A stretch of 39,736 nucleotides of DNA from Euprymna scolopes (lineage: Eukaryota; Mollusca; Cephalopoda; Sepiida; Sepiolidae). Where the stretch lies: assembly GCA_024364805.1 (NCBI GenBank), contig CM044499.1:93230635-93270370 (forward strand), in the 5' to 3' direction. Positions 1-10,457 of this stretch are shown here, in pieces. The position numbers and the translations under genes are program-made. Numbering within the stretch: position 1 is the stretch's first letter; every line of letters begins with the position of its first letter. The notes under the pieces are model-generated. The model was given only the letters and a program-made list of their open reading frames with translations, did not search any database and was not told where the DNA came from.

Positions 1-248
1 TCGTTAGATCCTTGCAGCATCGTTTATACATAGAATCTCCCGGCTGTGCGGGATCATACCCATTATATTCCGTCTTTTGATTCGTACCGTGCGTTATTAT
101 ATCTGCGATTTTTCTCCTTTTTGTCTTTTCGTTTTATTTTTTACCGTCGGATTTTTTCCCAAAGGACGCTTTTTCCCCCTGCTTTTTTTACTGTTATTTC
201 TTAACAGTTTATGGACTTTTTATTTACCGTTTTTCAAACGATTCGGCT

Positions 249-1740
249 ATGGCCGCTTCTGCGAGCCAGACACTTATTGTCGGCGACACGATGGATACGG
301 AAAACGTCACACCTTCTGCGCTAAACACCTGGACTAACCACCAGAAAGCAGACATTAATGTTAAATACTTTGTGGAAAAGGCGAAACAATGCTTGGAACT
401 CATTACTGATACTGGAATGATCATAAATTTACCAAAGTTAAAGGAAATAAAAAAGTGGCTGTCACTATTCGTATTGGACTCAAAGACAAAAAAGTTTAGT
501 ACAGCAAGCTCAGACATCATCATCAGCCTTTTGGCATCAGTAGCCTTCAGACCCTCACGAGCCATTAAGTTTGAGGGTTATAATGCCTTGAGTGCGCTCG
601 TAAATTCATCAGAATAATGCCTAACCATATCACAAAAAGAAATCATCACGCAGCAATACATACTAAGAACTAAGTGTATGGGAAAACATCGAACCACGGT
701 TTCAGTTTTTCATGTACCGCACCACATCGAAGGAGAACACCTTGTCGCCTTCTTTTTTAAAATTCTGCAAAATTGTTTCAGTACAAGTTGACGACTTGCA
801 TGGTGTCTGGTCCTTCGACATCCTCCTCGATAAGGACACTTTTTATAAACATTACTTTCTTCCTGGAAGTAGAAGAAAAGCTACCCAAAATAGTATCTGG
901 CAGAATACAAACCTGCTGGAATGGCAGCGAAATTGGGCACCTTACGTCTGAGTGTCCCTTAAAGAAACCTCCATCAATTACCAAAAGATTTATTGGACAA
1001 CATTTGCGAATCACAATATCAACAAGTGTTCCTAAGCATCCTACCCAAGAAACGACCACAAACTCAGACGAGATCCTCAGAGGAGAGCCCTGGCAATCGA
1101 CCCCGGAAAAAAATGCCTGACCCCCGACCAAATGAAGGTAGAAACAATGCTGAAGAACGACCCCGGTCGAGAAAAATACGTTGACATTGTTAACTTAAAA
1201 GAAATTGGACTCAAAACGGCCAACACCCCAATTCCTTGCAAACCACCTTCTACGAAAACAAGCGCCAAATCTATCACCAACATTATCACCCATTCTCCCA
1301 TAAGGTCAAAAACTCCATCCCCTTTCAAAATGTCTCCGCCAGTCACACTTCCTATCCCCCACAAACTGCCAAATGTAATACCCATATCCCGGTTAAAAAA
1401 CAACGTAAACCTTCCTCTCCTGTTCCATTCAACTCTGCGTCCCCTCACAATACCCCTCCTGTATCCCCTGCAAAGACTCCTTTTGATTCAGACACTGCTA
1501 TGGACATTAAAAAATACCCTCTTTAGAAAACAACAAAAATACCCTCTACTTCTCTTGGAAAAGACATTTGCATTATAAACTAGGCATCCATAAACAATTA
1601 GGAAGAATTTAAAGGAGCATACCCCACTAAGTTAATTGAGTTCATGGAGGTAGGTGTAAAAATAATAGATACCCGTTCGAACTTCCCAAACGCAAAAAAA
1701 GAGTCTTCACAGTCATCCGCAAAAGAGAAGAAGCTAAGCT
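249..1740 (+). pseudogene. LINE A ORF1 remnant (RNA-binding protein with zinc knuckle)
   Basis: ORF1 proteins of this LINE group bind element RNA and form the ribonucleoprotein. An open stretch of 122 codons starts at the ATG at 249; coding character then continues in other frames, so several frameshifts are present. A retroviral-type knuckle is visible at 914-955, reading CWNGSEIGHLTSEC. It fits CX2CX4HX4C except that the second cysteine is glycine. A proline-, threonine- and lysine-rich tract at about 1200-1560 resembles the basic, low-complexity C-terminal half of ORF1 proteins, and weak coding character goes on to about 1740. About 300 bases then separate it from ORF2. The protein cannot be made from this copy. 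Confidence 0.65.
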
Positions 1741-2022
1741 AATGCTTGGAGAGGCAAACAAAGCCTTTAATCTGTCCCTTTCCCTCGTTGTTTTTAATGA
1801 ATCTTATATTAAAAATATTTAGAATTATTGTGTTGGGATGGTCCCGGTAAAAATGCACCCCTCCTTGTATAGGATAGAAAAATTAATCTATCCCGTGCAT
1901 GTTGGCGGTATCTCTCGTGACGGACCAATCGATATTCAGACGGGTGCCCGATACCTTGCGAGAGTTGTCGGCACGTTTACGACCACGATGTTCGTTTTTG
2001 GTTCCCAAACCTAAGGTACAAT

Positions 2023-3445
2023 CATGGGTCTCAAGCTTGCTAGCGTTAATGTCCGAGGGTTAAGGGCCGACTCGCGAAAATGCCGCTTGTTTGGACCTGC
2101 AACACCTCGGAGTGGATATTTGTTGCGTGCATAAAACCAACTTTATTCCTGGTGACCATTTACGTCCGCTGACTAAGACCTTTAGTGCTTACTTAGCGTA
2201 CTTTAATTCTCACTCGAGAGGGGTTTCCTGTCTAGTGAAAAGGTCTTTAGATGCGTCGTGTGACCCATGTTACATGTATCCGGAAGGAAGACTTTGTGTT
2301 TTTGGATGTTACCATAAAGCGTAGGGTGTTTCGTCTTATTGGGGTTTATGCGCCCAATAACCACGTTGAGCTGGCTGCCTTTTTTCGACGAATCGAGCAG
2401 TTCATGGATACTTCTCGAACGGTTATCTTAGCGGGAAACTAGAACGCAGTCTTGGATACCGAGATCGATTTGGGTTACCTTCTAGGGGAACTAAGAGAGA
2501 TCAGGATGTTGTTTTATTTCGTGAATCTGTGGATAAGTTTGATCTTATCGACAAATTCCGAAATGAAAAACCCCGTGACTTAGTGTGGACTTGGACAGGT
2601 AGACGCGGCTCCGGTGCGGTACAGCTCTCGAGCTATATCGACCGGTTCTTAGTTAGGCGAGTCGACGTTGGAGTATTGAATTGTCCAAGTTTCCATAATA
2701 TAGTTTACTCGGATCACAGACTTGTTCGTGTACAGATAAACTTTGATAGACCTAAGCCTAGATTAACCGGTTAAGTTCAACATGTTGTTTTTTGATGTGG
2801 AGGGCGTCTGTGACGGGCTATTACTAACCCTACAGCGGGAATTAATGGCGGACATCATGGAGAATAAGTGGTGGGGAAAAATTAAGGAAGTCATTAGGCC
2901 CTTTCTTGCTATCTTTAGCAAAAGACTCAATGTAGATTATAGGGCATTAAAAGCGACACTACAGTCTAGATTAGATCCGGCGGTGGAGGAGAGGGTTAGT
3001 GCTAGTGTTAATATAATTATGGCTTAGCTTGTCTCCCTTACTGAAAAGGAGCACCTTTTTAGTGATTAGGGCTAGGTTAAAAAGAATGCCCCAGGAAGCA
3101 ACAAACATGACCGCTGCACTAAGTGCAAAGGAGTTAAGGCAAGCGGCTGATAGGCACATCGTTCGTGTCACATTGCCGGACGGGTGTACCGTGACCACAA
3201 AACAGGGTGTGCTGGAGGCGTTTAGCTCGCATTTCCAGGAGCTTTTTTCCATGGAACCCGGCCTGTCATTAGAACAGTTCGACACCTATTTGGCTGACTT
3301 TTCTCGTCTTTCGACGACCGAAGCGGTTAGGTGCGAAGGTGGCATAACGGAGGATGAAGTCATTGAAGCCTTAAAGCGGGTCGGCCTTTATAAATCGCCG
3401 ATGATCGATGGTCTGCCCTACGTAGTGTATTTGAGGTTGTCGCAC
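2023..3445 (+). pseudogene. LINE A ORF2 remnant: endonuclease and start of reverse transcriptase
   Basis: ORF2 nicks target DNA and reverse-transcribes element RNA. I place the start at the ATG at 2023 because the next residues, KLASVNVRGLR, are the usual opening of an APE endonuclease in this LINE group. The metal-binding GDWN block is at about 2431-2446 but reads GN-stop-N, so both the aspartate and the tryptophan are lost. The terminal S-D-H of the endonuclease is intact at 2709-2717 (YSDHRLVRV). A linker follows, then the first RT block at about 3360-3445 (LYKSPMIDGLPY; the usual G is M). At least five frame changes or stops are needed to read through, and the copy ends before the YADD active site. 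Part of the same endonuclease region recurs at 31607-31850. Confidence 0.85.
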
Positions 3446-3985
3446 ATCTTTGCAAAAATATGGAGTACTCCATGGGGCCATCTTGTGTGAATGGACATCA
3501 GCTTTTGAGTGGCATGAGAGATTTTAAAAAGGCAGAGAGAGTGCGTGATGGATGATGAGAGGTGTGGAAGGAGTAATGAAAGTCAGAACACCCTAGTTTA
3601 CTGAACAAATAAATAAATGCGGAAGATTTGCGCTAATGGACCAATGGACTATATGACCAAGTTGGGTATCAATTATGTTCGCGACCTTCCATATTGTCCA
3701 TAACTTGTTCCCTGTGATTTTAGGTTATTCCGTAAGCTCAATGAAAACCTTAGAGGTTGTCGTTATGAGACAGCTGAGAAGATGAAAGACACTATGCATA
3801 ACGAGGTTCATTGACACACCCATGCAAGAAGACTTCCATGGGGGTATTCCAGAAGAAGTTGCAACGGTACATTGAAGCAGGAAGAGATTACTTCAAAGGA
3901 GACTAGACTCTCATGTGCATATCAATGGCGCACGCAATTCGTGTATGTTCTTAATAAACGTTTGGTAATAGTTCCCGAGCCCTAA
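3446..3985 (+). pseudogene. mariner-family transposase remnant, internally deleted
   Basis: Mariner transposases cut and paste their own element at TA sites. Two parts survive in order. The first, at about 3450-3590, reads like the N-terminal helix-turn-helix region, including AFEWHERF and a DDER-type block, over more than one frame. The second, at about 3682-3830, is the C-terminal part of the catalytic domain: a PYCP-stop-LVPCDF block at 3691-3721, corresponding to the YSPDLAPCDF region with the last catalytic aspartate at 3716-3718, then RLFRKLNENLRGCRYETAEK. The middle of the protein, about 200 residues including the first two catalytic aspartates, is missing. It directly abuts LINE A on the left and the Ty3-type fossil on the right. 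I did not identify terminal repeats. Confidence 0.7.
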
Positions 3986-6900
3986 AACACCTACAATGTA
4001 GTTACATTGTTAGGTTCTGGCATGTCTTTTATAGCTGTGGACCTCTCCGGATCGGGTTTCCTCCCGTCCTTATCTATTATATGACCCAGGTATTTAATTA
4101 GTTCCCAAAAAAATTAGCATTTTGCCTCCTTCAATGTGAAGCCGTATTCTTTTATTCTGTTAAACACTAGAAATGCATGACCTCTATGTTGTTCAACATT
4201 TTGACTAAGCATCAGAATATCGACCAGCTTTCGTATTGCGAAATCCAAACCGCTTATCAAGGTATTGGGAAAATTGCAGACGCTACTTTTATACCAAATG
4301 CTAATCTATTGAATTTATAAAGTTCTTTGTACGTTGAGATGCAAGGAAAAATATTTTCCGCTATTTAACTTAGCAAATATTTCGTCTGGGTTTGCTAGTG
4401 GGTAGTGATAGTCCTTGACCGCCACATTCAATCTGGTCGTGAAGACCGGCATACCCTAATATCTTTAGATTTTTTTTCACGTATACGATGGGGGCTGCCC
4501 ACTCATTATTGTTTATAATGGGTCAAAATCTCAGTGTTAATTATTCTTTCTAAATCTTTTTCAATTTCTCCCTCGAAGCGAACGCTAGGCCCCGTGGCTT
4601 TTTGAATATTGTTTTTTCTTAATCCAGCAGTTCTAACCTTGCCTTTATTTTTGTGCAGCATCCAAGCTTTTCAGAGAAAACATTTTGGAAAGATTTTTTG
4701 AAATATTTTTTGTATTTGTCGGCTTCGGCCGTTAGGTTTTCGACTTGTGATAAAAATCGCTTATTAGTGAGTCCCATAATTCAAATTCCTGAATCCAATC
4801 GGCCCCGCATAAGTTCGTTGCATTCCTTAGAACGAACACTTTTAGATTTTCCGTCGTTCTTTTTAGTGGCACATTAATAACTACCTCACCCTCTAAATTT
4901 ATGTTTTTTTACCAGAATCTTGCGAATTTATTCGTCTTTTGCATAGGTGTGTTTCCAATTCTCCTTCACGTGTAAAAATGTATAATTGATAAATCCGGCT
5001 CTGAATCGAGCTGCAGTTTTAATTCTTTATTTCTGATTCTCACCGTAACATATTTCCTTATATTCTCTGTTGGTGAAGGGTCCATTTTTGCAGTTTTTAC
5101 GTAGCACATTTTGCCACTTTCGCTTTGCAAGATGAGGCCTTGTTCCCTGCTTGCTTGCATAGTTCACATGTTATTTTCTTTTGGTACTGACATGCATGAG
5201 GTCCTCCACATTTGCAACAAGAGAAATTTTCTCTCCTCATACTTTTTTGAAGGGTTCTTTTTGCCTCTTGGTTAATAATTTCTAGCTGGGGGATGTCCTG
5301 TATTTTTAAGCGTATTTTTTATGCGCGCGATACCTGCTTCCTCTATCCTCTATGCTGCTTCATTGCAACGGACAATCTTCAGCCAGTTTCTCAAGCGTCA
5401 AATCAGGTTCTAATTACATTTTGATCAGAGCATGACATAATATATCAACGTCTTTTGTGGCTATTAAACCTTGTGTGAAAATTAAGCATTTGAAATTTCC
5501 GCCGTTAATGACGACATTTCGAAATCGTCACAGTGCTATTTAGCTATAGACGCAAAAGTCGTATAATCCTGACTCTCCTTCCGTGTAAGTTTCATGCATT
5601 TCCATCTTTTATGAAAAAGGCTTCTTTTTGGACAGTACAACACACATAAGTTCTTCCTCAGGAGCATAGTGAAATGTATGAATAGCTGACCAGATCCCAT
5701 TTTTGAAAACACGTGCTGATTTCTTCTCCGCTATTCTTATCCACTAAAACTTGCGTTATCAAATCGATTATTTATCTGACTGGTGTGTTGCTCTAAATGT
5801 AAATTTTTCGATTCCAATATTTGTTTGGTCTGTATTTCTTTCCCAAATATTTTTATTCATTTCTTTCTTTTCTCTTTCCTGTTTTTCCTTGAAGTATTTC
5901 ATTAAATTTAATGCTTTTTCAATATTTCTTCGTTCAGTTGTGCCTTGTATCTTTCTTTCGAGACATTTCATTAATTTAACCGTTTCTTTTCCTTTTATTT
6001 CTGTATTGCCAATTGCTCTTCTTGTAACGTTTTTTCATGTTCTAATTTTTGACTTTTTTTGGAATTTCACCATTTCCAACATCTGTTATTCTAAATATTC
6101 CACATTTTCGTACGGTTTGGAATTACTGCATATGACAAATTAAGTTTTTTTTCAGAAGCAACAAAATTAGTTGATTTAATTTTCCAATAGTAACAACTCT
6201 ATAGAAAAAAAATTACAAAATTTGTACCTGGTAATTTAACAAATATTTATTTCCTTGTGTGGCAATTTTCCTGAGAAAATAATCCGGCGTTTGCATTCAT
6301 ACAGAAAGCAGTAGATTTCGTTTGTGATTTTTCAATTTTCGTAACGTATAGGTACTGAGTTCAATGCCTTGTTGATCCTACACAGTTTTTCCTCTCTTTT
6401 TACTTAAAGAGAATTAGTTACTTATATGTAAGAGAGAGTTTATAACACTTATTGACTACTCTTTACCATTTCTGTGTGAAATAGAATACTTTTTTACTCG
6501 TTTACACTTCATTTGTCGTACGTAGCAAAATCGTTTTTTTTCTTCTTCGACATGCAGTCCCGTCGACCAGTGAAAATGTTATTTTAATCGGATTAAAATC
6601 CAAATTTTTTTGTGTGAGAATACTAGCTTTACCCAATCAAATAATATATATATATCATTTACGTGCTGTATTTGCGTGAGTTTTTTTTTCTATTTCCAAC
6701 GCTAATTCCTTTTAACCATAGGCGAATTAGCAAGATGTGCATTTTAGAACGACAAATTTTTTTTTTCTTCAACATTACTTGCACTTATAAAGATGGAAAA
6801 AATGGTTGTATTTTGTATTTACTGAAACTTTGTCTCCCTAATTCAATAATAATACTTCTAAACGCAATTTTCTGGAGTTCTGTTTCAACTCGTAGTTTAC

Positions 6901-7285
6901 CCTTTTAGTAGCGATTTTAACAGCAAGATAAGGCTTTTTGACGACGTCTTTGTTAAAACTCTTTTTCGCCAAGAATTGTTGTCCTTTTTTCTAAGTGTTC
7001 TTGATCCTGTGTTAGTGGATTCTTACGCTCAAATATTGTTTTTCCCAACGTAATCAAGTAATTTTTCCGGTTTAATACCTAACTTTTGAAAAATAAATAC
7101 TTTTGTAGTTTCGAATCTCTCCCAACTGTAGGAAAAATTTATTTCGAATATCCGCGTGAGCTCTTTTTTCTTGAATGCATCAAATAGTGTTTTCAACGGG
7201 CTCTTTTTCTTAGAGTGAGTCCTTGCCTGGATATCCATCATTCAGTTGTTGCTAGCAATTGTTGTAGATTGATCCGGGAAGTTCT

Positions 7286-7304
7286 GGAATCATCCTTGTC
7301 GCCA
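7286..7304 (-). other. Primer-binding site of the Ty3-type fossil
   Basis: On the - strand the sequence starting TGGCGACAAGGATGA lies two bases after the LTR end (...CTACAACA). TGG at this place is what a tRNA 3' CCA pairs with to prime minus-strand DNA in LTR elements. I could not name the tRNA. Confidence 0.65.
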
Positions 7305-7306
7305 CT

Positions 7307-7465
7307 TGTTGTAGACCCGTGCTAGGGGTCACAAATTAAAGAAACCACAAGTAGTGTAAAGTGTATAAAATATATGTATTCATCATAAAGAATACAGGAG
7401 CCACTAAAGTGATATGAGAGGAACGCGTTCGTAGCATGCGGTTAAACATGGTATGTTTATTTAGC
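7307..7465 (-). repeat. Partial LTR of the Ty3-type fossil
   Basis: This segment is closely similar to the first 150 or so bases of the solo LTR at 14688-14931. Both begin tgtt(g/a)tagacccgtg and share blocks such as ccacaagtagtgtaaagtg and aggagccact. Similarity fades near 7465, so the far part of the LTR has diverged or been replaced, possibly where the 3' end of LINE B meets it. Confidence 0.75.
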
Positions 7466-8333
7466 CCGTCGGCGCCGGCCTTTGCATTATCAACCACCAA
7501 GTCCTCATTTGGGATCCGACGCAGCTTAAAAACCAGGGCCAGTAGAAGAAAAAGGGGTGCGCGGGGGTCTTTGCTAAGCTAGGCTAGACTTGCATGAAAA
7601 CATAAAGTTATTACTTTATTCTTACATTAGAATCACTATCATACTAAAACGCCTTCATTCTTACAATGAACCTATTTAAAAACAGTATAACTCCCCAGTT
7701 TACGGATGGCAGGCGACATTCATTATGTTGAAAAAAGACAAATATATTTACAAAAAACAAAACAAAAATAATATTTACAAACGAAAGTGTTTTTTAAATA
7801 TATATAATGGGGGGTGAGATAGTGGGGAGGGTGGAATAAGACACACCCAAAAAAGTAAGAGAAATAAAGCAACTAAACAAAATGCCTATGGGGGCGGATT
7901 AGTAAGATGACCCTCCCAACCTACTCGCTAATAATCAAATGGAACGCCGACAGTCTTCCGGTGCCCCCAAAAGAGAGGTGAAAGCAAGCAGGTCATTCCC
8001 TAATGGGAAGTGAGCGACCTAAAGAACAGCATTGCAGCAAAATATATCATAGGGTTGGGGTCATCAGAGATGGACGGCGTCTTCCAAGATAAAATACGTA
8101 AGGGGTAAAATAGACCGGGGACAAAACAAAGAGGTGGGCTGGGCATCTTTGGAAGCTCTCCTCGTGCCGATGAAAAACATAATAAATTAAAAAATAAAAA
8201 ATAAAGGGTCGGGAACACTTATACTTACCCTAGTCTACACCTTATAAAGAACTTATTTTCCACTCTAAATGGTTACACTGCCTAACTACACTCTACCCAG
8301 AAACAAATAATACTTTGTTTGTCAAGGGCTGGG
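7466..8333 (-). other. Non-coding stretch, probable LINE B 3' UTR at least in part
   Basis: No protein is recognised here. The stretch lies between the LTR piece and the C-terminal end of LINE B ORF2, which is where a 3' UTR would be. An AATAAA-type signal occurs on the - strand near 7615. A G-rich run is present at about 7806-7835. The exact 3' end of LINE B was not found. Confidence 0.4.
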
Positions 8334-10330
8334 ATCCGAAAAAAGGGTCTCCAGCAACATCCAACCTATGACTACTAGGGCGAGAATACGAACCCGAACC
8401 CAGCGCCTCGTCGAATGCACAAACTAGTGTTGTGCACCCATCTCCTATCAAAGTCTATGCGGTGCAAACTTTCCCAATCACGTCTGATCTTCATTTTAAG
8501 TTGATGCTTAAAATAAGCAGATCATGATCCGAAGCAGATTGCCCCTCATAGATAATGTTCAGACGTGAAACCACGTCACTAGCCTACCTACAGCTAGGAT
8601 CGCTAGAAACACCTATCGTTTCCTCCCTAGTAAACGGCGGGTCCACATTGTCAACTACGTGCGCTAAATCAAGTGGCAGCGACCGCTCGGGGTCGATGCG
8701 AGCCGTTTCCTCTCCGGCATACTCCCAGAGACTCCGAACTCCGCTGCAATGAAAGAACGCATGTTCTCTCGTCTCCTCCTCATCTTCATTATTGCAGCGT
8801 AGACAGGGGGGTAATAAAATTCTCTATCCCTGCACTCCCTGGCTAGTATGCCAAAGATTGGCAGCGCGTCCCGGACTAGTCTCCAAGTATTCAGAACTCT
8901 GCGTTGTTAACTCCCCCCTCAACAGATGCAGCCGCTCCACCAGCGGATTGTTTGCGGTTCGGGTTACTACTAAATCCTCATATAGCGTCCTCCTAGACCT
9001 CGCAAGGTCACTGGACCCCGGCAATGTCTTAAGAGCGGCTCGGCATTTGGTGAGGAAACACGATTCCCCCGCCGGTCTTCTGCGACCTTCAGTGGCAGTG
9101 GCCGATATGAGCCATGGAAAAGCTTGCTCCACGGTTGGTAGCCAGTGCATTTCTTCTAACAGTGTCCGACTCAAGAAGGCCAATCTCTCTGGCCAGGCAT
9201 CCACAAGCCTCCCTCACGAACTTTCTGCGGACAGACCTGCCTACGGACATACGGCTTTCCTCCCTTCCATAGTAGTTTAAAAAGAGGGCGCTCTAAAGCC
9301 TTACAGCGGTCCGCAGGCAGGGGAAGAACAGACAAGCGGTCAAGGATCAGTGGAAACACATAAGTAGCACATGCCTCTGCACGACCCTTCAAGGACAATT
9401 TCCTCGTAATCCAAGTCCTTACCGACGACTCGACCTTCGTCTGTACCTCCGACCAATTCTTGTCCAGCTGGAGTCCAGGGCCGAACTACACTCCGAGGAT
9501 CTTAACCGGGCAATCCGTCCATTCAATCGCACCTGGAAGCGAGTTTACCCCGGTCCAGGCGCCCAACCGCAGGCCAACATACTTGCTGCGATTGACTACG
9601 GCCCCTGTGACAACTTCATACTCAGCGATCGCCTCCATCACCGCTCTAATCTCGCTTCGTCGATCAACGAAAACGGTGACATCATCAGTGTACGAGGACA
9701 CCCTAGCGAATTTGCCGCCACACATTTTTGCCACGCCCACATCTCCCTCCACGGGTGATCCAGACGAAATCTGTCGACAAGATCGCACAAGGCCATCAGA
9801 TAAGACAGGCTGCTTTCATACCACTCCGACTATCTATCCCCCCGACCTTATCTATCTTGGGGTCAGGATGGCATTCCAGTCCCCCATTACCACTACCCCC
9901 TCAAGACCCGAAGAGAGAAACACCTCCACCTGCCGAAAAAAGGAACCCCTCTCGCTGCGGACATTAGGCGCATAAACTGCCACGATCCGGAACTCGCCGC
10001 TTATAACGGCACCATCGACCACGACCAACCCCCCATGAGCATCCGTGTGAACAAAGCTAACCGTCGCAGACAGGTACGACTCATTAGAACAGAAATCCCA
10101 CAGCTACGGAGATTACCATATTCTGAGTAAACGTCAAAATCGGTTACCAGCACACATCTATCCCCGGCCCCAACAAGGTGGGTCTGCAATGCAGCTACGT
10201 CTACGTCAAGGGCCACGAGATCCTTCAGCACGCGAGCAGCCTTGTTACGGGATCTCATGCCCCTCGCATTAAAACTAGCTAGAGTAATGGCTGTGACCAT
10301 TATTCCCTAACCAGTAGTATTCGTCATAGA
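8334..10330 (-). pseudogene. LINE B ORF2 remnant: endonuclease, RT and C-terminal domain, with internal deletion
   Basis: This is the ORF2 of an L1/Tx1-like LINE. The start is the ATG at 10298-10300, opening MVTAITLASFNARGMRS, the expected N-terminus of the endonuclease. The GDWNAILTP block lies at about 9859-9886. The RT active site follows after only about 190 bases, at 9681-9692, reading YTDD instead of YADD. The two should be several hundred codons apart, so the rest of the endonuclease and most of RT are deleted. Downstream come a GLRLGAW block, then SLKGRAEACATYVFPL near 9398, then a C-terminal domain with a CLRC...EHAFFHC knuckle at about 8746-8805. Frameshifts and stops interrupt it throughout. 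Weak coding similarity reaches about 8340. Confidence 0.85.
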
Positions 10331-10432
10331 TGGGTCCGTAATCTTCGAGATTAATTCTGTCGAAGGTATAAGCGAGACTGCCCGTGAGCGGATCCGACGT
10401 AACAGATTTTTATGTTTTCAGCCAATGAGAAA
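10331..10432 (-). other. Region upstream of LINE B ORF2, cut by the assembly gap
   Basis: On the - strand this lies just before ORF2 and is probably the end of ORF1 or the spacer between the two ORFs. It is too short to decide. The gap follows directly. Confidence 0.35.
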
Positions 10433-10457
10433 NNNNNNNNNNNNNNNNNNNNNNNNN
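10433..10457. other. Assembly gap (25 N)
   Basis: A run of 25 N lies just upstream of the 5' part of LINE B. The sequence after it is much more AT-rich than LINE B, so the 5' end of that element may lie in or beside the gap. Confidence 0.99.

Larger units (their letters stand above)
1..3445 (+). mobile_element. LINE A: non-LTR retrotransposon, L1/Tx1-like, 3'-truncated
   Basis: Two decayed reading regions lie in LINE order on the + strand. ORF1 has a CCHC-like knuckle. ORF2 begins with an APE-type endonuclease and runs into the first block of reverse transcriptase. The first 248 bases have no convincing reading frame and probably belong to the 5' UTR, though the true 5' end may lie outside the window. 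The element stops near 3445 inside reverse transcriptase, where a mariner reading frame takes over directly, so the rest of RT, the C-terminal domain and the 3' UTR are missing. The L1/Tx1-like call rests on the layout and on the similarity of its endonuclease to LINE B; the clade is less certain than the LINE call. Confidence 0.85.
3986..7465 (-). mobile_element. Ty3/gypsy-type LTR retrotransposon fossil
   Basis: This old LTR element lies on the - strand. From its upstream end it shows part of an LTR (7307 to about 7465), a primer-binding site (7286-7304), a gag region starting near 7241 and going on with lysine-rich, coiled-coil-like stretches near 5770-5970, an aspartic-protease-like region near 4960-5060, and a reverse-transcriptase region at about 3990-4560 with Ty3-type blocks. 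RNase H, integrase and the second LTR are not seen; the mariner remnant at 3446-3985 abuts the pol end. The element is clearly broken, with well over ten breaks, and looks old. The family call rests on the RT blocks and the gag-PR-RT order. Confidence 0.7.

Noticed and set aside
8792-9280. A 162-codon frame on the + strand
   Set aside because: It is antisense to the C-terminal domain of LINE B.
9460-9975. A 171-codon frame on the + strand
   Set aside because: It is antisense to LINE B ORF2, whose motifs (GDWN, YTDD) are on the - strand.
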